This document shows positions 10,349-19,983 of a stretch of 64,000 bases of DNA, piece after piece (the first letter of the stretch is position 1; each line of letters begins with the position of its first letter). This DNA is from Sulfuriferula sp. (GTDB lineage Bacteria > Pseudomonadota > Gammaproteobacteria > Burkholderiales > Sulfuriferulaceae). The translations under genes and the position numbers were made by a program. The notes under the pieces were generated by a model. That model made no database searches. It was not told the origin of the DNA and was given only the letters and a program-made list of their open reading frames with translations. Location of the stretch: the NCBI GenBank assembly GCA_013140765.1, contig JABFSE010000017.1, positions 55,371 through 119,370 of the forward strand. Reading direction: 5' to 3'.

Positions 10349-11200
10349 CTACACAGCGAAATTTTTTAATGGATGACTATCTAAACCTTGAGCAACAAAT
10401 CCACGGATATGAGCGGGTATTTTACTAAGCACTGACAACGCATCAGCCTCGCACCCAAACACCGAAAACACACACGCACCCGATCCTGTCATCCGCGCTA
10501 ACCCATATTGGCTTAACAACGTTACTGCCTCTGCTACGGCTGGGTACATTTCGCACACCACACTTTGCAAATCATTTTTTGTTAAGTCTGAAAAAATTTC
10601 AGCCCTAGAAAAGTCCGCTATTCTGACGCTTTTAGTGTTTCTTGTCAATTGTTCTGATGCAAAAATCTTGGGCGTGGCGACATGGGCATCGGGCATAAGC
10701 ACTAAATACCAAGCCGTATCCAGTACCACAGACTGCAATACCTCGCCTACGCCTTGCGCAAATGCACTGCGCCCAAAGATAAAAACGGGCACATCCGCGC
10801 CCAACTGCAAGGCTAAATCCTGCAATACCTGCCGTGGAATATGCAAATGCCAGAGCTGATTCAACCCCAGCAACACACTCGCTGCATCCGAACTACCGCC
10901 ACCTAAACCGCCGCCCATAGGCAAACGTTTGTCCAACGCTATACTCACGCCGTAATCCACACCGCTCACTTGCTGCAACAATCGCGCCGCACGTAAACAC
11001 AAATCCTGCTTCTCAGGCACATCGGGCAAATCGTATTCACGCACAACCAAACCATCATCGCGCAATGTCAGTGTCACCGTATCGCCGTAAGCTATGAAAC
11101 GAAAAACGGTTTCTAATAAATGATAGCCATCTTCACGTCGTCCAACGACATGCAGAAATAAATTCAACTTCGCAGGTGCGGCACAAATTAAGGTTGCCAT
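10349..11200 (-). CDS. ispE: 4-diphosphocytidyl-2-C-methyl-D-erythritol kinase
   Basis: GHMP-family kinase of the MEP isoprenoid pathway. At 283 aa the N-terminus has APAKLNLFLHVVGRREDGYH and the ATP-binding glycine loop is LPMGGGLGGGSSDAASVL (about residues 89-106). The C-terminal motif MTGSGACVF is present. Its start lies within the 3' end of lolB (13-bp overlap), as in many proteobacteria where lolB-ispE-tRNA-prs are linked. Confidence 0.97.
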   Translation of the reverse strand: MATLICAAPAKLNLFLHVVGRREDGYHLLETVFRFIAYGDTVTLTLRDDGLVVREYDLPDVPEKQDLCLRAARLLQQVSGVDYGVSIALDKRLPMGGGLGGGSSDAASVLLGLNQLWHLHIPRQVLQDLALQLGADVPVFIFGRSAFAQGVGEVLQSVVLDTAWYLVLMPDAHVATPKIFASEQLTRNTKSVRIADFSRAEIFSDLTKNDLQSVVCEMYPAVAEAVTLLSQYGLARMTGSGACVFSVFGCEADALSVLSKIPAHIRGFVAQGLDSHPLKNFAV

Positions 11201-11778
11201 ACACCCGCCTGCTCAATCTGCCAATGTGTAACCACCATGCGCAATTCGCTATCCTCGCCAACCACGGTGAATTTATTGGGTATATTCATACCCGCCAATG
11301 TTTGCCAGCGTTGATAATTTATCGCCCATCCAGCCTGTTGCAACTGCGCCAAATTCGCATCACCATCCAAACTCGTCTGATGCGGCAAGTCAGGCACTGC
11401 TTGCCCTAGCATCCAATAGGTCAAATACTCCAATGGCAACCGTACACCCAGCAATTGCTGAGTTAGTTCGCGACTATCTTGGGCTTGATGGATATGTTGC
11501 TGGCTATCAACTAATTGCACACCACTCGCTGTGCGTGTCAGTACCGCCAAGGTTGAGCCTAACGGTGACGATATCGTCACGACATCCTGTGCAATACGAT
11601 GCGACCAATGCAAATTAGCCGTAGATGATTGCGCTTGATAACGCAAAGCCACTCGCCCATCGGCTTCAAAAGCAACGCTTGCAACAGGATTCAAACTTTG
11701 TACCTGAACCGCAGGCGGCGCAGTGGCACACCCTACCAAACTGAATAACAGCGATACCGCAACCAGCCTAAGCATCAC
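11188..11778 (-). CDS. lolB: Outer-membrane lipoprotein LolB
   Basis: Outer-membrane receptor that accepts lipoproteins from LolA. At 196 aa it has a lipoprotein signal peptide ending LVGC with the lipidated Cys about residue 17. The body has the LolB fold pattern (ASVAFEADGRVALRYQAQ; LPLEYLTYWMLGQAVPD). Its start overlaps the stop of the TPR protein gene as ATGA, and its end overlaps ispE, so the three are probably one operon. Confidence 0.9.
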   Translation of the reverse strand: MMLRLVAVSLLFSLVGCATAPPAVQVQSLNPVASVAFEADGRVALRYQAQSSTANLHWSHRIAQDVVTISSPLGSTLAVLTRTASGVQLVDSQQHIHQAQDSRELTQQLLGVRLPLEYLTYWMLGQAVPDLPHQTSLDGDANLAQLQQAGWAINYQRWQTLAGMNIPNKFTVVGEDSELRMVVTHWQIEQAGVWQP

Positions 11779-13475
11779 TTATACTTAGCCATCACTGCCA
11801 CCAAACTGGTATTAGCAGGCGCATCTTTCAGGGCGTTTCCCCACACGCTACGCGCCGCATCATGCTTACCTTGCGCCCATAGCACCTCACCCAGATGCGC
11901 GGCGATTTCGGGGTCGGCGCGTTGTTGATAAGCACGTTGCAAATAGCTCACCGCCTCCGCTAAATGCCCCAAACGATATTGCAACCAACCCATACTATCG
12001 AGCACAAAAAAATCATCAGGTGCGAGTTTGACAGCCTGTTGCAACAGTACCAAGGCCTCAGGTAAACGTATATTATGATCTGCCCACGTATAACCCAACG
12101 CATTTAAGGCCTGAACATGCTGTGGTTGCAACTTGAGTAATTGACGCAAATCTTTTTCTAGCACATCCAAGCGTTGCATCTTTTCGGCCGCCATGGCATG
12201 GTCGTAGAGTAAATCAACCGAATTTGGGTAGCTCGCCAACGCTTTACTTAGCAACGCATAGACACCCGCATCATCAGACACACCACGCAACAAATCCGCC
12301 TCCGCCTGAATAAGCTGTATGCGCTCCGCCTCGCCGCTTACTTTTACCTGCTGTAAGTAAGTACGCGCTTTCGCCATCCCCACCTGTTTTACTAATATCG
12401 CCGCATACCGCGCTTGTGCAGCCACATAATGCTCGCCTACGGGCACACTCAAATACCAAGTTTTGGCTTCATCCCACTTACGCTGCGCATCCGCAATTTT
12501 CCCTAAATACAAACGCACCATCGCTGCATCAGGATAATTGAGTTTTAATGCCGACTCAAACGCAGCTTTGGCCAGTTCAGCCTCATTTAATTGTAACGAT
12601 ATTAAACCGATTGCCACTTGCATTTCAGCACTATTAGGCACTGCTGTCGCTAACAACTGAAATTGCTCACGCGATGCTCTTAACTGCCCTTGCTTAAGCA
12701 ACATCCGCGCATAACCCAAGCGCAATTCCCGTGCATCAGGCTGTTGTTTTAGATAAGCCTGCGCATAATTTAATCCATCAGCCTGTCCATCCCGTCCTAG
12801 CACCTCCATGCGCAACAACGCCGCTGGCTCCCAATTTGCCTGCAATTTATCCAGCTTATCTAATGCTTGCAATGCCGCATCAAATTGCCCTGTACGCGCC
12901 GCCGCCTGTGCCAATACTAATTGTGCTTCAGGTATATCAGCATAGTTTTGCGTGAGGTTTTGCAATAAAGCATAAACAGCCGCCTTATCTTTTTGCTGAT
13001 CCAGCATCGCACTGATGCGAATCAACTCCCTACCTGCACTCGTCTTATTCGCACTTAATACTTGTTGTAAATACGGTTGCGCATCGCTTAATTTGCCGCC
13101 ATTCAACAATACTCCAGCCGCCGCTTGGCGTGCGCGTGCCGATTCGGGGTCTAAATCTAACCACAATTTAGAAGCCGACTCAGCCGCTTGCGCTTGTTGT
13201 GCGTAAATAGCTATTTCCGTTGCCCGTTTCGCCAAACGCGGATCGCGGGTTTTTTGCGCCAAATCCAAATACGCATCACTCGCCAACTTCAAATCACCGC
13301 GTTGCCCTGCGATTTCGGCTACTAGATACTCATACAACACTTGGTTGGTAAGCACTAACTTAGGCAAATTCGCTTCAACAGCGGGATCTTTCAGCGCAGG
13401 CGTTGCCGCCAAAGCGGGCAATGACGACACTAACATTGCTCCAATTACAGTACGAGACCACATAGACACACGCAT
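11775..13475 (-). CDS. Exported tetratricopeptide-repeat protein
   Basis: A 566-aa protein with a signal peptide (first about 23 residues, ending LPALAA) and TPR repeats over most of its length. An example is the C-terminal unit starting LGYTWADHNIRLPEALVLLQ. TPR proteins at this position, upstream of lolB, are common in Betaproteobacteria. The molecular role is not established; a periplasmic or outer-membrane scaffold linked to envelope assembly is an inference from context. The 3' end overlaps lolB by four bases. Confidence 0.85.
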   Translation of the reverse strand: MRVSMWSRTVIGAMLVSSLPALAATPALKDPAVEANLPKLVLTNQVLYEYLVAEIAGQRGDLKLASDAYLDLAQKTRDPRLAKRATEIAIYAQQAQAAESASKLWLDLDPESARARQAAAGVLLNGGKLSDAQPYLQQVLSANKTSAGRELIRISAMLDQQKDKAAVYALLQNLTQNYADIPEAQLVLAQAAARTGQFDAALQALDKLDKLQANWEPAALLRMEVLGRDGQADGLNYAQAYLKQQPDARELRLGYARMLLKQGQLRASREQFQLLATAVPNSAEMQVAIGLISLQLNEAELAKAAFESALKLNYPDAAMVRLYLGKIADAQRKWDEAKTWYLSVPVGEHYVAAQARYAAILVKQVGMAKARTYLQQVKVSGEAERIQLIQAEADLLRGVSDDAGVYALLSKALASYPNSVDLLYDHAMAAEKMQRLDVLEKDLRQLLKLQPQHVQALNALGYTWADHNIRLPEALVLLQQAVKLAPDDFFVLDSMGWLQYRLGHLAEAVSYLQRAYQQRADPEIAAHLGEVLWAQGKHDAARSVWGNALKDAPANTSLVAVMAKYK

Positions 13476-13508
13476 TATTTTTCCTTTAAGTGACTCAGTA
13501 TTCCATTG

Positions 13509-14240
13509 TTAGAAATCATCGGTCACACTTAGTTCAGCTACCATCTGATGATAAACATGCCCTTGCTCGCGCAAATATCGATGCGGTTGCTGATAAACGG
13601 GGTACAACTCAGCAACTCGCCGCCAAAATTGTGGCGAATGATTCATATACGTCAAATGTGCCAACTCATGCGCCAACACATAGTCAATCTCACTCACACT
13701 TGCCTGCACCAACCGCCAATGCAAGCGCACCACACCCGCACTCGTGCAACTCCCCCAGCGAGTACGCGCATTGGTCAAACGTAACACGGGCAAGCGCGTC
13801 AGTTGCGTTGCAAATACTGCTAAACGCTGTTGAAATACAGCCATCGCCGCCCGCTGATACCAACGCATAATTTTAGCCACAGATAATTCAGGCACATGCA
13901 AAATACCATCTATCAAGGTAATTTCACGATAGTGTGCGCTCACATTTAAGCGTATTTCAGTACCCAAATAACGCAATGGCATACCATCATACCAAGACCA
14001 AACCGAGGCCGCACGCGATGTCTGCGCTTGCAGTTTTGCCCATATCCACGTTGATTTATCCAGCATAAACTGCTCGATTTGCGTCAACGGCAGCGACCAC
14101 GGCGCATGAACGACCAAGCCTTGCTTACTCACACTTAACGCCAATGTATGCCGCGCATTGCTACGTTTTAATTCATAATCGCACGTAATTTGCGCTAACA
14201 CTATCGAACGCGACTCGCTATTTTGTTGTCGCTTGCGCAT
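13509..14240 (-). CDS. YgjP-like metallopeptidase (M48/SprT-type)
   Basis: A 243-aa protein of the YgjP/DUF45 family. It shows TRWGSCTSAGVVRLHWRL followed by the zinc site HELAHL (about residues 190-195) and NHSPQFWRRV with a third ligand candidate. Family members are predicted zinc peptidases of unclear substrate. The start overlaps the plsC 3' end by 23 bp, so it is probably cotranscribed with gmhB and plsC. Confidence 0.85.
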   Translation of the reverse strand: MRKRQQNSESRSIVLAQITCDYELKRSNARHTLALSVSKQGLVVHAPWSLPLTQIEQFMLDKSTWIWAKLQAQTSRAASVWSWYDGMPLRYLGTEIRLNVSAHYREITLIDGILHVPELSVAKIMRWYQRAAMAVFQQRLAVFATQLTRLPVLRLTNARTRWGSCTSAGVVRLHWRLVQASVSEIDYVLAHELAHLTYMNHSPQFWRRVAELYPVYQQPHRYLREQGHVYHQMVAELSVTDDF

Positions 14241-14940
14241 CTGCCAACCGCGTCATTTCAGCTTCTATCCAAGTCTGCACCGCTTTATTTAACGCATCCG
14301 CTTTCATACCTTGCGGGTTAATCGCAGGACCAATACTCACGGTAATCACACCCGCACGTTTCAAAAAAGCACCCTTAGGCCAACACTGTCCCGCATTATG
14401 CGCAACAGGCACAACCAAACTATCCGCGTGCGTTGCCAGCCAAGCACCACCTATATTGTATTTACCCATTTCACCAACAGCCACGCGCGTTCCCTCGGGG
14501 AATATCAACACGCCCATCCCATCAGCCAAACGTTGTTTACCCTGCTCGGTAATCTGCTTCAACGCCGCTCGCCCATCGCCCCTATCTATCGCAATCGGCT
14601 TGAGCATCGCCATGCCCCAGCCAAAAAAAGGGATGCGTAACAACTCTCTTTTCAGCACTATCGCCATCGGCGGCAAAATCACAGGTAGCGCAATTGTCTC
14701 CCAAGCGGATTGATGTTTCGCCATAATAATGCTCGGCGCAGTCGGCAAATTGGCTAATCCTATCACTTCATAACGAATACCACACACCCAACGCGCTAAC
14801 CACACAATAAGCCGATTCCAAGTTGTAATTACGCGATAACGCACCCAAATCGAAAAAGGGAAAGTCAACAAAGCCAACAACGCAAACACCACTGTCAACA
14901 CTAATTGCAACATCAAAAATACCGCTGAACGCACCATCAT
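14218..14940 (-). CDS. plsC: 1-acyl-sn-glycerol-3-phosphate acyltransferase
   Basis: Adds the second acyl chain in phosphatidic acid synthesis at the inner membrane. At 240 aa there is an N-terminal membrane segment (about residues 5-32). The catalytic box reads KHQSAWET, i.e. HX4E, a variant of HX4D that is usual in this betaproteobacterial subgroup. The substrate motif FPEGTR follows around residue 150. The start overlaps gmhB as ATGA. A related lysophospholipid acyltransferase role cannot be excluded. Confidence 0.9.
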   Translation of the reverse strand: MMVRSAVFLMLQLVLTVVFALLALLTFPFSIWVRYRVITTWNRLIVWLARWVCGIRYEVIGLANLPTAPSIIMAKHQSAWETIALPVILPPMAIVLKRELLRIPFFGWGMAMLKPIAIDRGDGRAALKQITEQGKQRLADGMGVLIFPEGTRVAVGEMGKYNIGGAWLATHADSLVVPVAHNAGQCWPKGAFLKRAGVITVSIGPAINPQGMKADALNKAVQTWIEAEMTRLADAQATTK

Positions 14941-15470
14941 GCCAATACCTGCGCTACCGCACTTGCCAAATCAGCAAACACCGTCGTTCCTGCTGGCAAA
15001 TCGCCCGCTACGTGTGTTTTCTCGCCCTTACCAGTCAACACCAACATAGGTTTCGCTCCCACCGCCTCTGCCGCCTGCAAATCACGCAAACTATCGCCCA
15101 CCACGCACACATTCGCCAAGCTCACATCATAGCGTTCAGCAATTTCCAAATACATACCTGGCAAAGGCTTGCGACAAGCACATTGCGCATCTGCCGCGTG
15201 CGGGCAATAAAACACCGCATCAATACGCCCACCCGCATTTGCCACCGCTTTATACATTTTGGCATGGATAGCGTTGAGCATCGCCATATCAAACAACCCG
15301 CGCCCCACGCCTGATTGATTCGTTGCCACCACCACGCGATAGCCCGCCTGATTCAACTGCGCAATCGCCTCCAAGCTACCAGGGATAGGCTTCCACTCTT
15401 CAGGGCGTTTAATAAACTGATCGGAATCAAAGTTAATCACGCCATCGCGATCCAAGATAATGAGCTTCAT
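14937..15470 (-). CDS. gmhB: D-glycero-beta-D-manno-heptose 1,7-bisphosphate 7-phosphatase
   Basis: HAD-family phosphatase of the ADP-heptose pathway for LPS inner core. At 177 aa it has the nucleophile motif DRDGVINFD near the N-terminus, VVATNQSGVGRG, the zinc-binding loop with CPHAADAQCACRKP, and VVGDSLRDLQAA as motif IV. It overlaps cca and plsC by four bases each. The same fold includes histidinol phosphatases, but the zinc loop and neighbours favour GmhB. Confidence 0.92.
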   Translation of the reverse strand: MKLIILDRDGVINFDSDQFIKRPEEWKPIPGSLEAIAQLNQAGYRVVVATNQSGVGRGLFDMAMLNAIHAKMYKAVANAGGRIDAVFYCPHAADAQCACRKPLPGMYLEIAERYDVSLANVCVVGDSLRDLQAAEAVGAKPMLVLTGKGEKTHVAGDLPAGTTVFADLASAVAQVLA

Positions 15471-16681
15471 TTATTCATCCATTCTGTTAATGCACGGACT
15501 CTCGCCGCTGTCACCTGCTCGCCGATTTTTGCAGGATTAGTGGTTATCGCGACAATAGCCGCCACATCTATCGCAGTAGCGACTTGCAACGCCGCCTGCA
15601 AATAAGCCATTTGCGGATAATCCACCTGTTCAAAGCCCAGCCGCCCCCGCGCATCCGCCAAACATGCTTGTAACAATTGCACAAATCGCTCAGGACGGCG
15701 ATACGCATCGACCGCGCCCAGCAACTTCACCACCGTATCCGCCCGCAACTGCTGGGCACGATGGATGTCACCATGATAGCGTGTCGCCAACACCGCTAAA
15801 TCGGCACTGTCCTTAGGCACACGTAAACGCGTACATATCGCCTTGACCAACACCACCCCGCTACCTTCATGCCCATGATGTTTAGGCCATAATTCACACG
15901 GCGTTAAGCCCTTACCGACATCATGCAACAACGCCGCAAAACGCACAGGCAAATCAAAACCTGCGTGCGCAGCGTAATCTACCACCATCATCACGTGCAC
16001 ACCCGTATCTATTTCGGGGTGATGTTGCGCGGGCTGCGTCACGCCAAACAACGCATCCAGCTCAGGCAATATCCGTGCTAACGCCCCGCACTCACGTAGC
16101 GTCATAAACATCCGCGATGGTTGCGCCTCCATCAAGCCCCGCGCCAGCTCTTGCCACACACGCTCGGGCACTAGCGCATCAACCTCGCCCGCCGCCACCA
16201 TCTCGCGCATCAGCGTCATCGTTTCAGGTGCGATACTAAAATCCGCAAACCGCGCCATAAACCGCGCCGCCCGCAATATGCGCACAGGGTCCTCACTAAA
16301 CGCCGCACTAACATGGCGAAACAGTCGCACCGCCAAATCTGCCTGACCGTGATAAGGGTCGATGAGCGTACCATCATCCGCTTGCGCAATCGCATTCACG
16401 GTAAAATCACGCCGCGCTAAATCTTGCTCCAAGCTCACGTCAGGGTCAGCGTGAATGACGAAGCCCTTATAACCTGGCGCAGTTTTACGCTCAGTTCGCG
16501 CCAGCGCATACTCCTCATGCGTGCGCGGGTGCAAAAACACAGGGAAATCTTTACCCACAGGCTGATAACCCTGCGCCACCATCATCTCCGCTGTCGCACC
16601 CACCACCACAAAATCGCGGTCCTTAACAGGCAATCCCAGCAGCTTATCGCGCACTGCACCGCCTACTGCATAAATCTGCAC
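15467..16681 (-). CDS. cca: CCA-adding enzyme with HD domain
   Basis: tRNA nucleotidyltransferase that builds or repairs the 3' CCA end. At 404 aa the N-terminus has GGAVRDKLLGLPVKDRDFVVVG with the two catalytic Asp residues. The RRDFTVNA motif is at about residue 110. A C-terminal HD phosphohydrolase domain starts near residue 220 (LLHDVGKGLTP). This is the multifunctional Gram-negative type. The stop overlaps the gmhB start. Confidence 0.96.
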   Translation of the reverse strand: MQIYAVGGAVRDKLLGLPVKDRDFVVVGATAEMMVAQGYQPVGKDFPVFLHPRTHEEYALARTERKTAPGYKGFVIHADPDVSLEQDLARRDFTVNAIAQADDGTLIDPYHGQADLAVRLFRHVSAAFSEDPVRILRAARFMARFADFSIAPETMTLMREMVAAGEVDALVPERVWQELARGLMEAQPSRMFMTLRECGALARILPELDALFGVTQPAQHHPEIDTGVHVMMVVDYAAHAGFDLPVRFAALLHDVGKGLTPCELWPKHHGHEGSGVVLVKAICTRLRVPKDSADLAVLATRYHGDIHRAQQLRADTVVKLLGAVDAYRRPERFVQLLQACLADARGRLGFEQVDYPQMAYLQAALQVATAIDVAAIVAITTNPAKIGEQVTAARVRALTEWMNK

Positions 16682-16684
16682 GAG

Positions 16685-17722
16685 CTATCTACCTGCGTGA
16701 TAACGGAATTTATCATAACGCGCACGTGGATTATCACCACTCAAATAATCAGGCGCAATCGCCGCCAACGCACTCGGCTGCCAGTTCTGCGGTGCAGGAT
16801 ATTCACCGCCGCACACATTGTCCACCAACATCGCATAAAAATTATCCCGCGTCATCAGCTTTTTACCAGGCATCAACTCCATCGCCCATGCCTGCATATA
16901 AGACAAATTTTTACACAACGGGATAATACGCGGATGCTTATTGATAGCCTGCGCCGTCACCTCAACTAATTCTTGTAAAGTATAAACTTGCGGTCCGCAT
17001 AAATCATAAGTCGCACCGAAGCTCGCCGTATTATCCAGCGCATCGACAAACGCCCGCGCCACATCTTCCACCCAAACAGGCTGAAACTTAGCACCTGCAT
17101 TCGCCAACGGTATCACTGGCAACATCTTCACCAGCCCCGCAAACATAGACAAAAAGCTATCACCACGCCCAAAAATCACCGATGGCCGAAATATCGTCGT
17201 GTACATCCCATAGCCATGCACAAACTTAGGACCATCCAAATACCAACGTTCATTATCCGAGCTCGGCATCCCTGACTCACGCACCAAAGCCTCACCCACG
17301 CCCTTAGAACGCTGATAAGCACTACGCGAAGTCGGCTCCGCGCCCAACGCACTCATATGCAACACCCGTTGCACCCCATTCGTAGCACAAGCATGTAACA
17401 TCTTACGTGGCAATTCCACATGATTTTCATGGTAATCACCGCGCCGCGCAGACGGCTTATCAACACGACTAGGGTTACGTTCATGCAGCACACCCACCAA
17501 GTTAATCACCGCATCCATACCCTCAAAATGATGATTCAACTCAACCTGATTATGAATATCCGCATCTATCACCTCCACCGTCGGCAATACCGTCAACGCC
17601 TTAGCGCGATCACGATTCCGCGTCAACACACGCACCTCACGCCCCTGCGCCGCCAGCATTTGTATAATCGCAGACCCGACAAAACCACTACCACCCAAAA
17701 CACAAATACGTTGAAATTTCAT
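16685..17722 (-). CDS. NDUFA9-like SDR-family NAD(P)-binding protein
   Basis: A 345-aa atypical short-chain dehydrogenase of the complex I NDUFA9 group. The N-terminus has the Rossmann motif VLGGSGFVGSAI, and ALGAEPTSRSAYQRSKGVGE contains the YxxxK-like site. The ATG at 17722 is preferred; a TTG four codons earlier adds residues with no similarity. Bacterial members may help quinone or membrane redox functions, but no reaction is established. It sits upstream of cca with three bases between, as in other Betaproteobacteria. Confidence 0.85.
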   Translation of the reverse strand: MKFQRICVLGGSGFVGSAIIQMLAAQGREVRVLTRNRDRAKALTVLPTVEVIDADIHNQVELNHHFEGMDAVINLVGVLHERNPSRVDKPSARRGDYHENHVELPRKMLHACATNGVQRVLHMSALGAEPTSRSAYQRSKGVGEALVRESGMPSSDNERWYLDGPKFVHGYGMYTTIFRPSVIFGRGDSFLSMFAGLVKMLPVIPLANAGAKFQPVWVEDVARAFVDALDNTASFGATYDLCGPQVYTLQELVEVTAQAINKHPRIIPLCKNLSYMQAWAMELMPGKKLMTRDNFYAMLVDNVCGGEYPAPQNWQPSALAAIAPDYLSGDNPRARYDKFRYHAGR

Positions 17723-17904
17723 ACACAACCCCAATCAAATAAACCAACGACCCCAAAACCCCAGAGCCCACGTAATTCAATCTTAGATTCTAACACGCAA
17801 AAATGGCTAAACCTGCAGTAAAGCAAGCGCAAAATAATGATAACAACCGACAAATATAGCAATGTTAGAACTGACCCCCAACAAGTAGACTGATAAAAAT
17901 CAGC
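17723..17904. other. Intergenic stretch with one repeat-element copy
   Basis: No full gene is visible. The right half contains, on the plus strand, the core TAGCAATGTTAGAACTGACC (starting at 17857) that recurs elsewhere in the window. An 18-codon frame from the ATG at 17837 to 17893 reads through it as ...KYSNVRTDP. Between 17723 and 17837 only A/C-rich sequence is seen. The junction marks the change from housekeeping genes to the accessory region. Confidence 0.6.
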
Positions 17905-18100
17905 TTATCGATACACCTCGCGTCGATTACCGATTTTAACAACGAGAATACGCAAAGCACCGTCTTCAATGCTGGCAATAATCCGATAGTCACCCACGCG
18001 ATATTCCCAAAACTCGCCGAGTTTAGCCCCTTTAAGGGCTTCACCTATATTACGCGGGTTATCTAGGCTGGCAACACGCTGATTAGGTTTTTTGTCCCCA
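17905..18100 (-). pseudogene. RelE/ParE-family toxin, 3' remnant
   Basis: About 65 codons ending at the TAA at 17905 read ...SLDNPRNIGEALKGAKLGEF, then the motif DYRIIASIEDGALRILVVKI and GNRREVYR. This is the conserved C-terminal two thirds of a RelE-type mRNA interferase. The normal N-terminal 25-30 residues are missing: upstream the frame runs into the end of the Uma2 gene with no ATG or GTG and no homology. No antitoxin lies beside it. It is called a truncated toxin remnant. Confidence 0.75.
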
Positions 18101-18101
18101 A

Positions 18102-18677
18102 TTAAACAACCAGCAAGCCCGTATCTTCGTAAATATCATCCAGCGTCAGCACTACGCGCAAATCAGCGCAATCTATCGCTAACGCATCTTCAGCGGATAA
18201 AGTTTGCTCATACCAGACATCCCCCTCGCCACGCGAATAGACTTTTGCCCACAGTCGTTCGGCATCGACCAGCAAATAATAATGCAGGCTAGGTAAACTA
18301 CGATAAGCCAGCCATTTTTCGCGTAAATCCACGTTCGCAGTGGCGGGAGAAAGTACTTCGGCAATCAAACACGGCACACGTTTATATAGGTAATGATCAT
18401 CTTCCACGTCACACACCATCATCACATCAGGGTAATAATAAGTCGTGCCCGCATCGACCCGCAACTTCATATCCGCCATAAACGCACGGCAAGGCTTACC
18501 GCGCGTGGCGGCACGTAAATGAAAAGCAATGTTAAGCGAAATACGATTATGTCGCTCACTAGCACCCGCCATCGCATAAACGTCACCCCCCACCAGCTCA
18601 TGCTTTACGCTGGCTTGCGCTTCCATCTGCAAATAATCGTCTTCATTGATAAAGTCATGAACATGCGCATGTGCCAT
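18102..18677 (-). CDS. Uma2-family PD-(D/E)XK nuclease-like protein
   Basis: A 191-aa protein of the Uma2/DUF820 family, with a restriction-endonuclease-like fold. Visible family marks are the N-terminal LVGGDVYAMAGASERHNRIS, then YYPDVMMVCD (catalytic Asp candidate), LIAEVLSPAT (Glu) and HYYLLVDAERL. These genes are abundant in cyanobacteria and scattered in proteobacteria. Their biological role is unclear. It sits at the edge of the accessory region, with a RelE remnant directly downstream. Confidence 0.85.
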   Translation of the reverse strand: MAHAHVHDFINEDDYLQMEAQASVKHELVGGDVYAMAGASERHNRISLNIAFHLRAATRGKPCRAFMADMKLRVDAGTTYYYPDVMMVCDVEDDHYLYKRVPCLIAEVLSPATANVDLREKWLAYRSLPSLHYYLLVDAERLWAKVYSRGEGDVWYEQTLSAEDALAIDCADLRVVLTLDDIYEDTGLLVV

Positions 18678-18722
18678 ATTTTTCTCCGATTCAACCAGCG
18701 TATCTAAAAAGCCTTGCCCTCA

Positions 18723-19856
18723 TCAAGCCGCCAATGTTGCCAACCAGTCCGCACCTTTCAAAATATGAATAGGGCTATGGTATTCCTCCTGTCGCAACTC
18801 ACGCACTAATTGTAATGCCTGCGCTTCTGGATATATTTGCGCGAACTTACGCAGCGCAGTGGCTGGGCGATTATCTGCATGTTTACACTCAATTAAATGG
18901 CTGGGCATGTCGGCTTCACACAAAACAAAATCAACCTCAGCCCCTTCCTTAGTCCGCACATAGTGTAAGCTGGTCGACAGCCCCAACACATCCCGCTGAA
19001 ACTGAACATGCTTCAACAACATCGCCGCGCACGCATTTTCCCATTTCACCCCGTCATCACCACGCACATATCCAGTATCAAAAAAATATATCTTAGGCTC
19101 TTTCAAAATAGCGCGTGCGATATTACGGTGAAAAGGCCGTATCAAAAAAATAATATACAACGCCTCCAAAATATCCAAATACTTTGCAATCGTATTCGAG
19201 GAAACCTGTAAATCGCGTGCCAACGATGCAATGGATAATGGTGACCCGACACGACCACGCAGCATCTCAACCAATAAGCGCATCACTTTAATTTCATGAA
19301 TCCGCGAAAATTCCAGCACATCTTCTCGGATCAAATCAGTAAAATACTGTTGCCGCCAGCGCTCACTATGCACCGTATCATTCGCCAAAAAAGGCTCGGG
19401 CATACCAGAGTGTGCAATCAACCTATCTAGCGCATCATCGGGCTTCGCATCGGTTAAATCCACCCATTCCTTCACTGAAAACGGATGCAGTCGCAATTGA
19501 AAATAACGCCCTGCCAATGACTCACCTGACTGGCGAAAAGTATCCATGCGCGCACTGCCTGTCACCAAGATAGCCTGCCCAGCCTCACGCCCATCAAATA
19601 CGCCTTTCAGATAGGATTTCCAGTCAGACATCTTGTGGACTTCATCCAGCACCAGCATATCAGCACGTGGTGACCAGCTTTGCGCTAACAATATACGTCG
19701 ATGATCAGCCACATCCCAATTCAAATATTGAGGACGCGAATAACCCGCCATCAACTCCTTGGCAAGCGTAGTCTTACCCACCTGACGCGGCCCTGTAAGC
19801 ACAACCATCTTCGCATCTAGGTCAGATACTATTTTTGAGTATAAATAACGCTTCAT
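18723..19856 (-). CDS. AAA ATPase with DUF4143 domain
   Basis: A 377-aa P-loop protein: Walker A GPRQVGKTT near residue 22, Walker B MLVLDEVHK near residue 61. A C-terminal DUF4143 (nuclease-like) part contains EVDFVLCE and LIECKHA. The ATG at 19856 gives the usual MKRYLYSKIV start; an upstream start 16 codons earlier adds a hydrophobic non-family stretch. These ATPases are widespread accessory genes of unknown role, sometimes discussed with defence or mobile elements. It follows the glycan cluster by 127 bp. Confidence 0.82.
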   Translation of the reverse strand: MKRYLYSKIVSDLDAKMVVLTGPRQVGKTTLAKELMAGYSRPQYLNWDVADHRRILLAQSWSPRADMLVLDEVHKMSDWKSYLKGVFDGREAGQAILVTGSARMDTFRQSGESLAGRYFQLRLHPFSVKEWVDLTDAKPDDALDRLIAHSGMPEPFLANDTVHSERWRQQYFTDLIREDVLEFSRIHEIKVMRLLVEMLRGRVGSPLSIASLARDLQVSSNTIAKYLDILEALYIIFLIRPFHRNIARAILKEPKIYFFDTGYVRGDDGVKWENACAAMLLKHVQFQRDVLGLSTSLHYVRTKEGAEVDFVLCEADMPSHLIECKHADNRPATALRKFAQIYPEAQALQLVRELRQEEYHSPIHILKGADWLATLAA

Positions 19857-19983
19857 ACCGACTATTATTACAAGCAATGAAAAATAGTCAAGACTATGCG
19901 CCAATTTAGTGAAAAAAAGTCAGAAAATATCTAGCGACTGCCCAAATAACTATATACGCATAATTACCAATCGCCCACGACCC

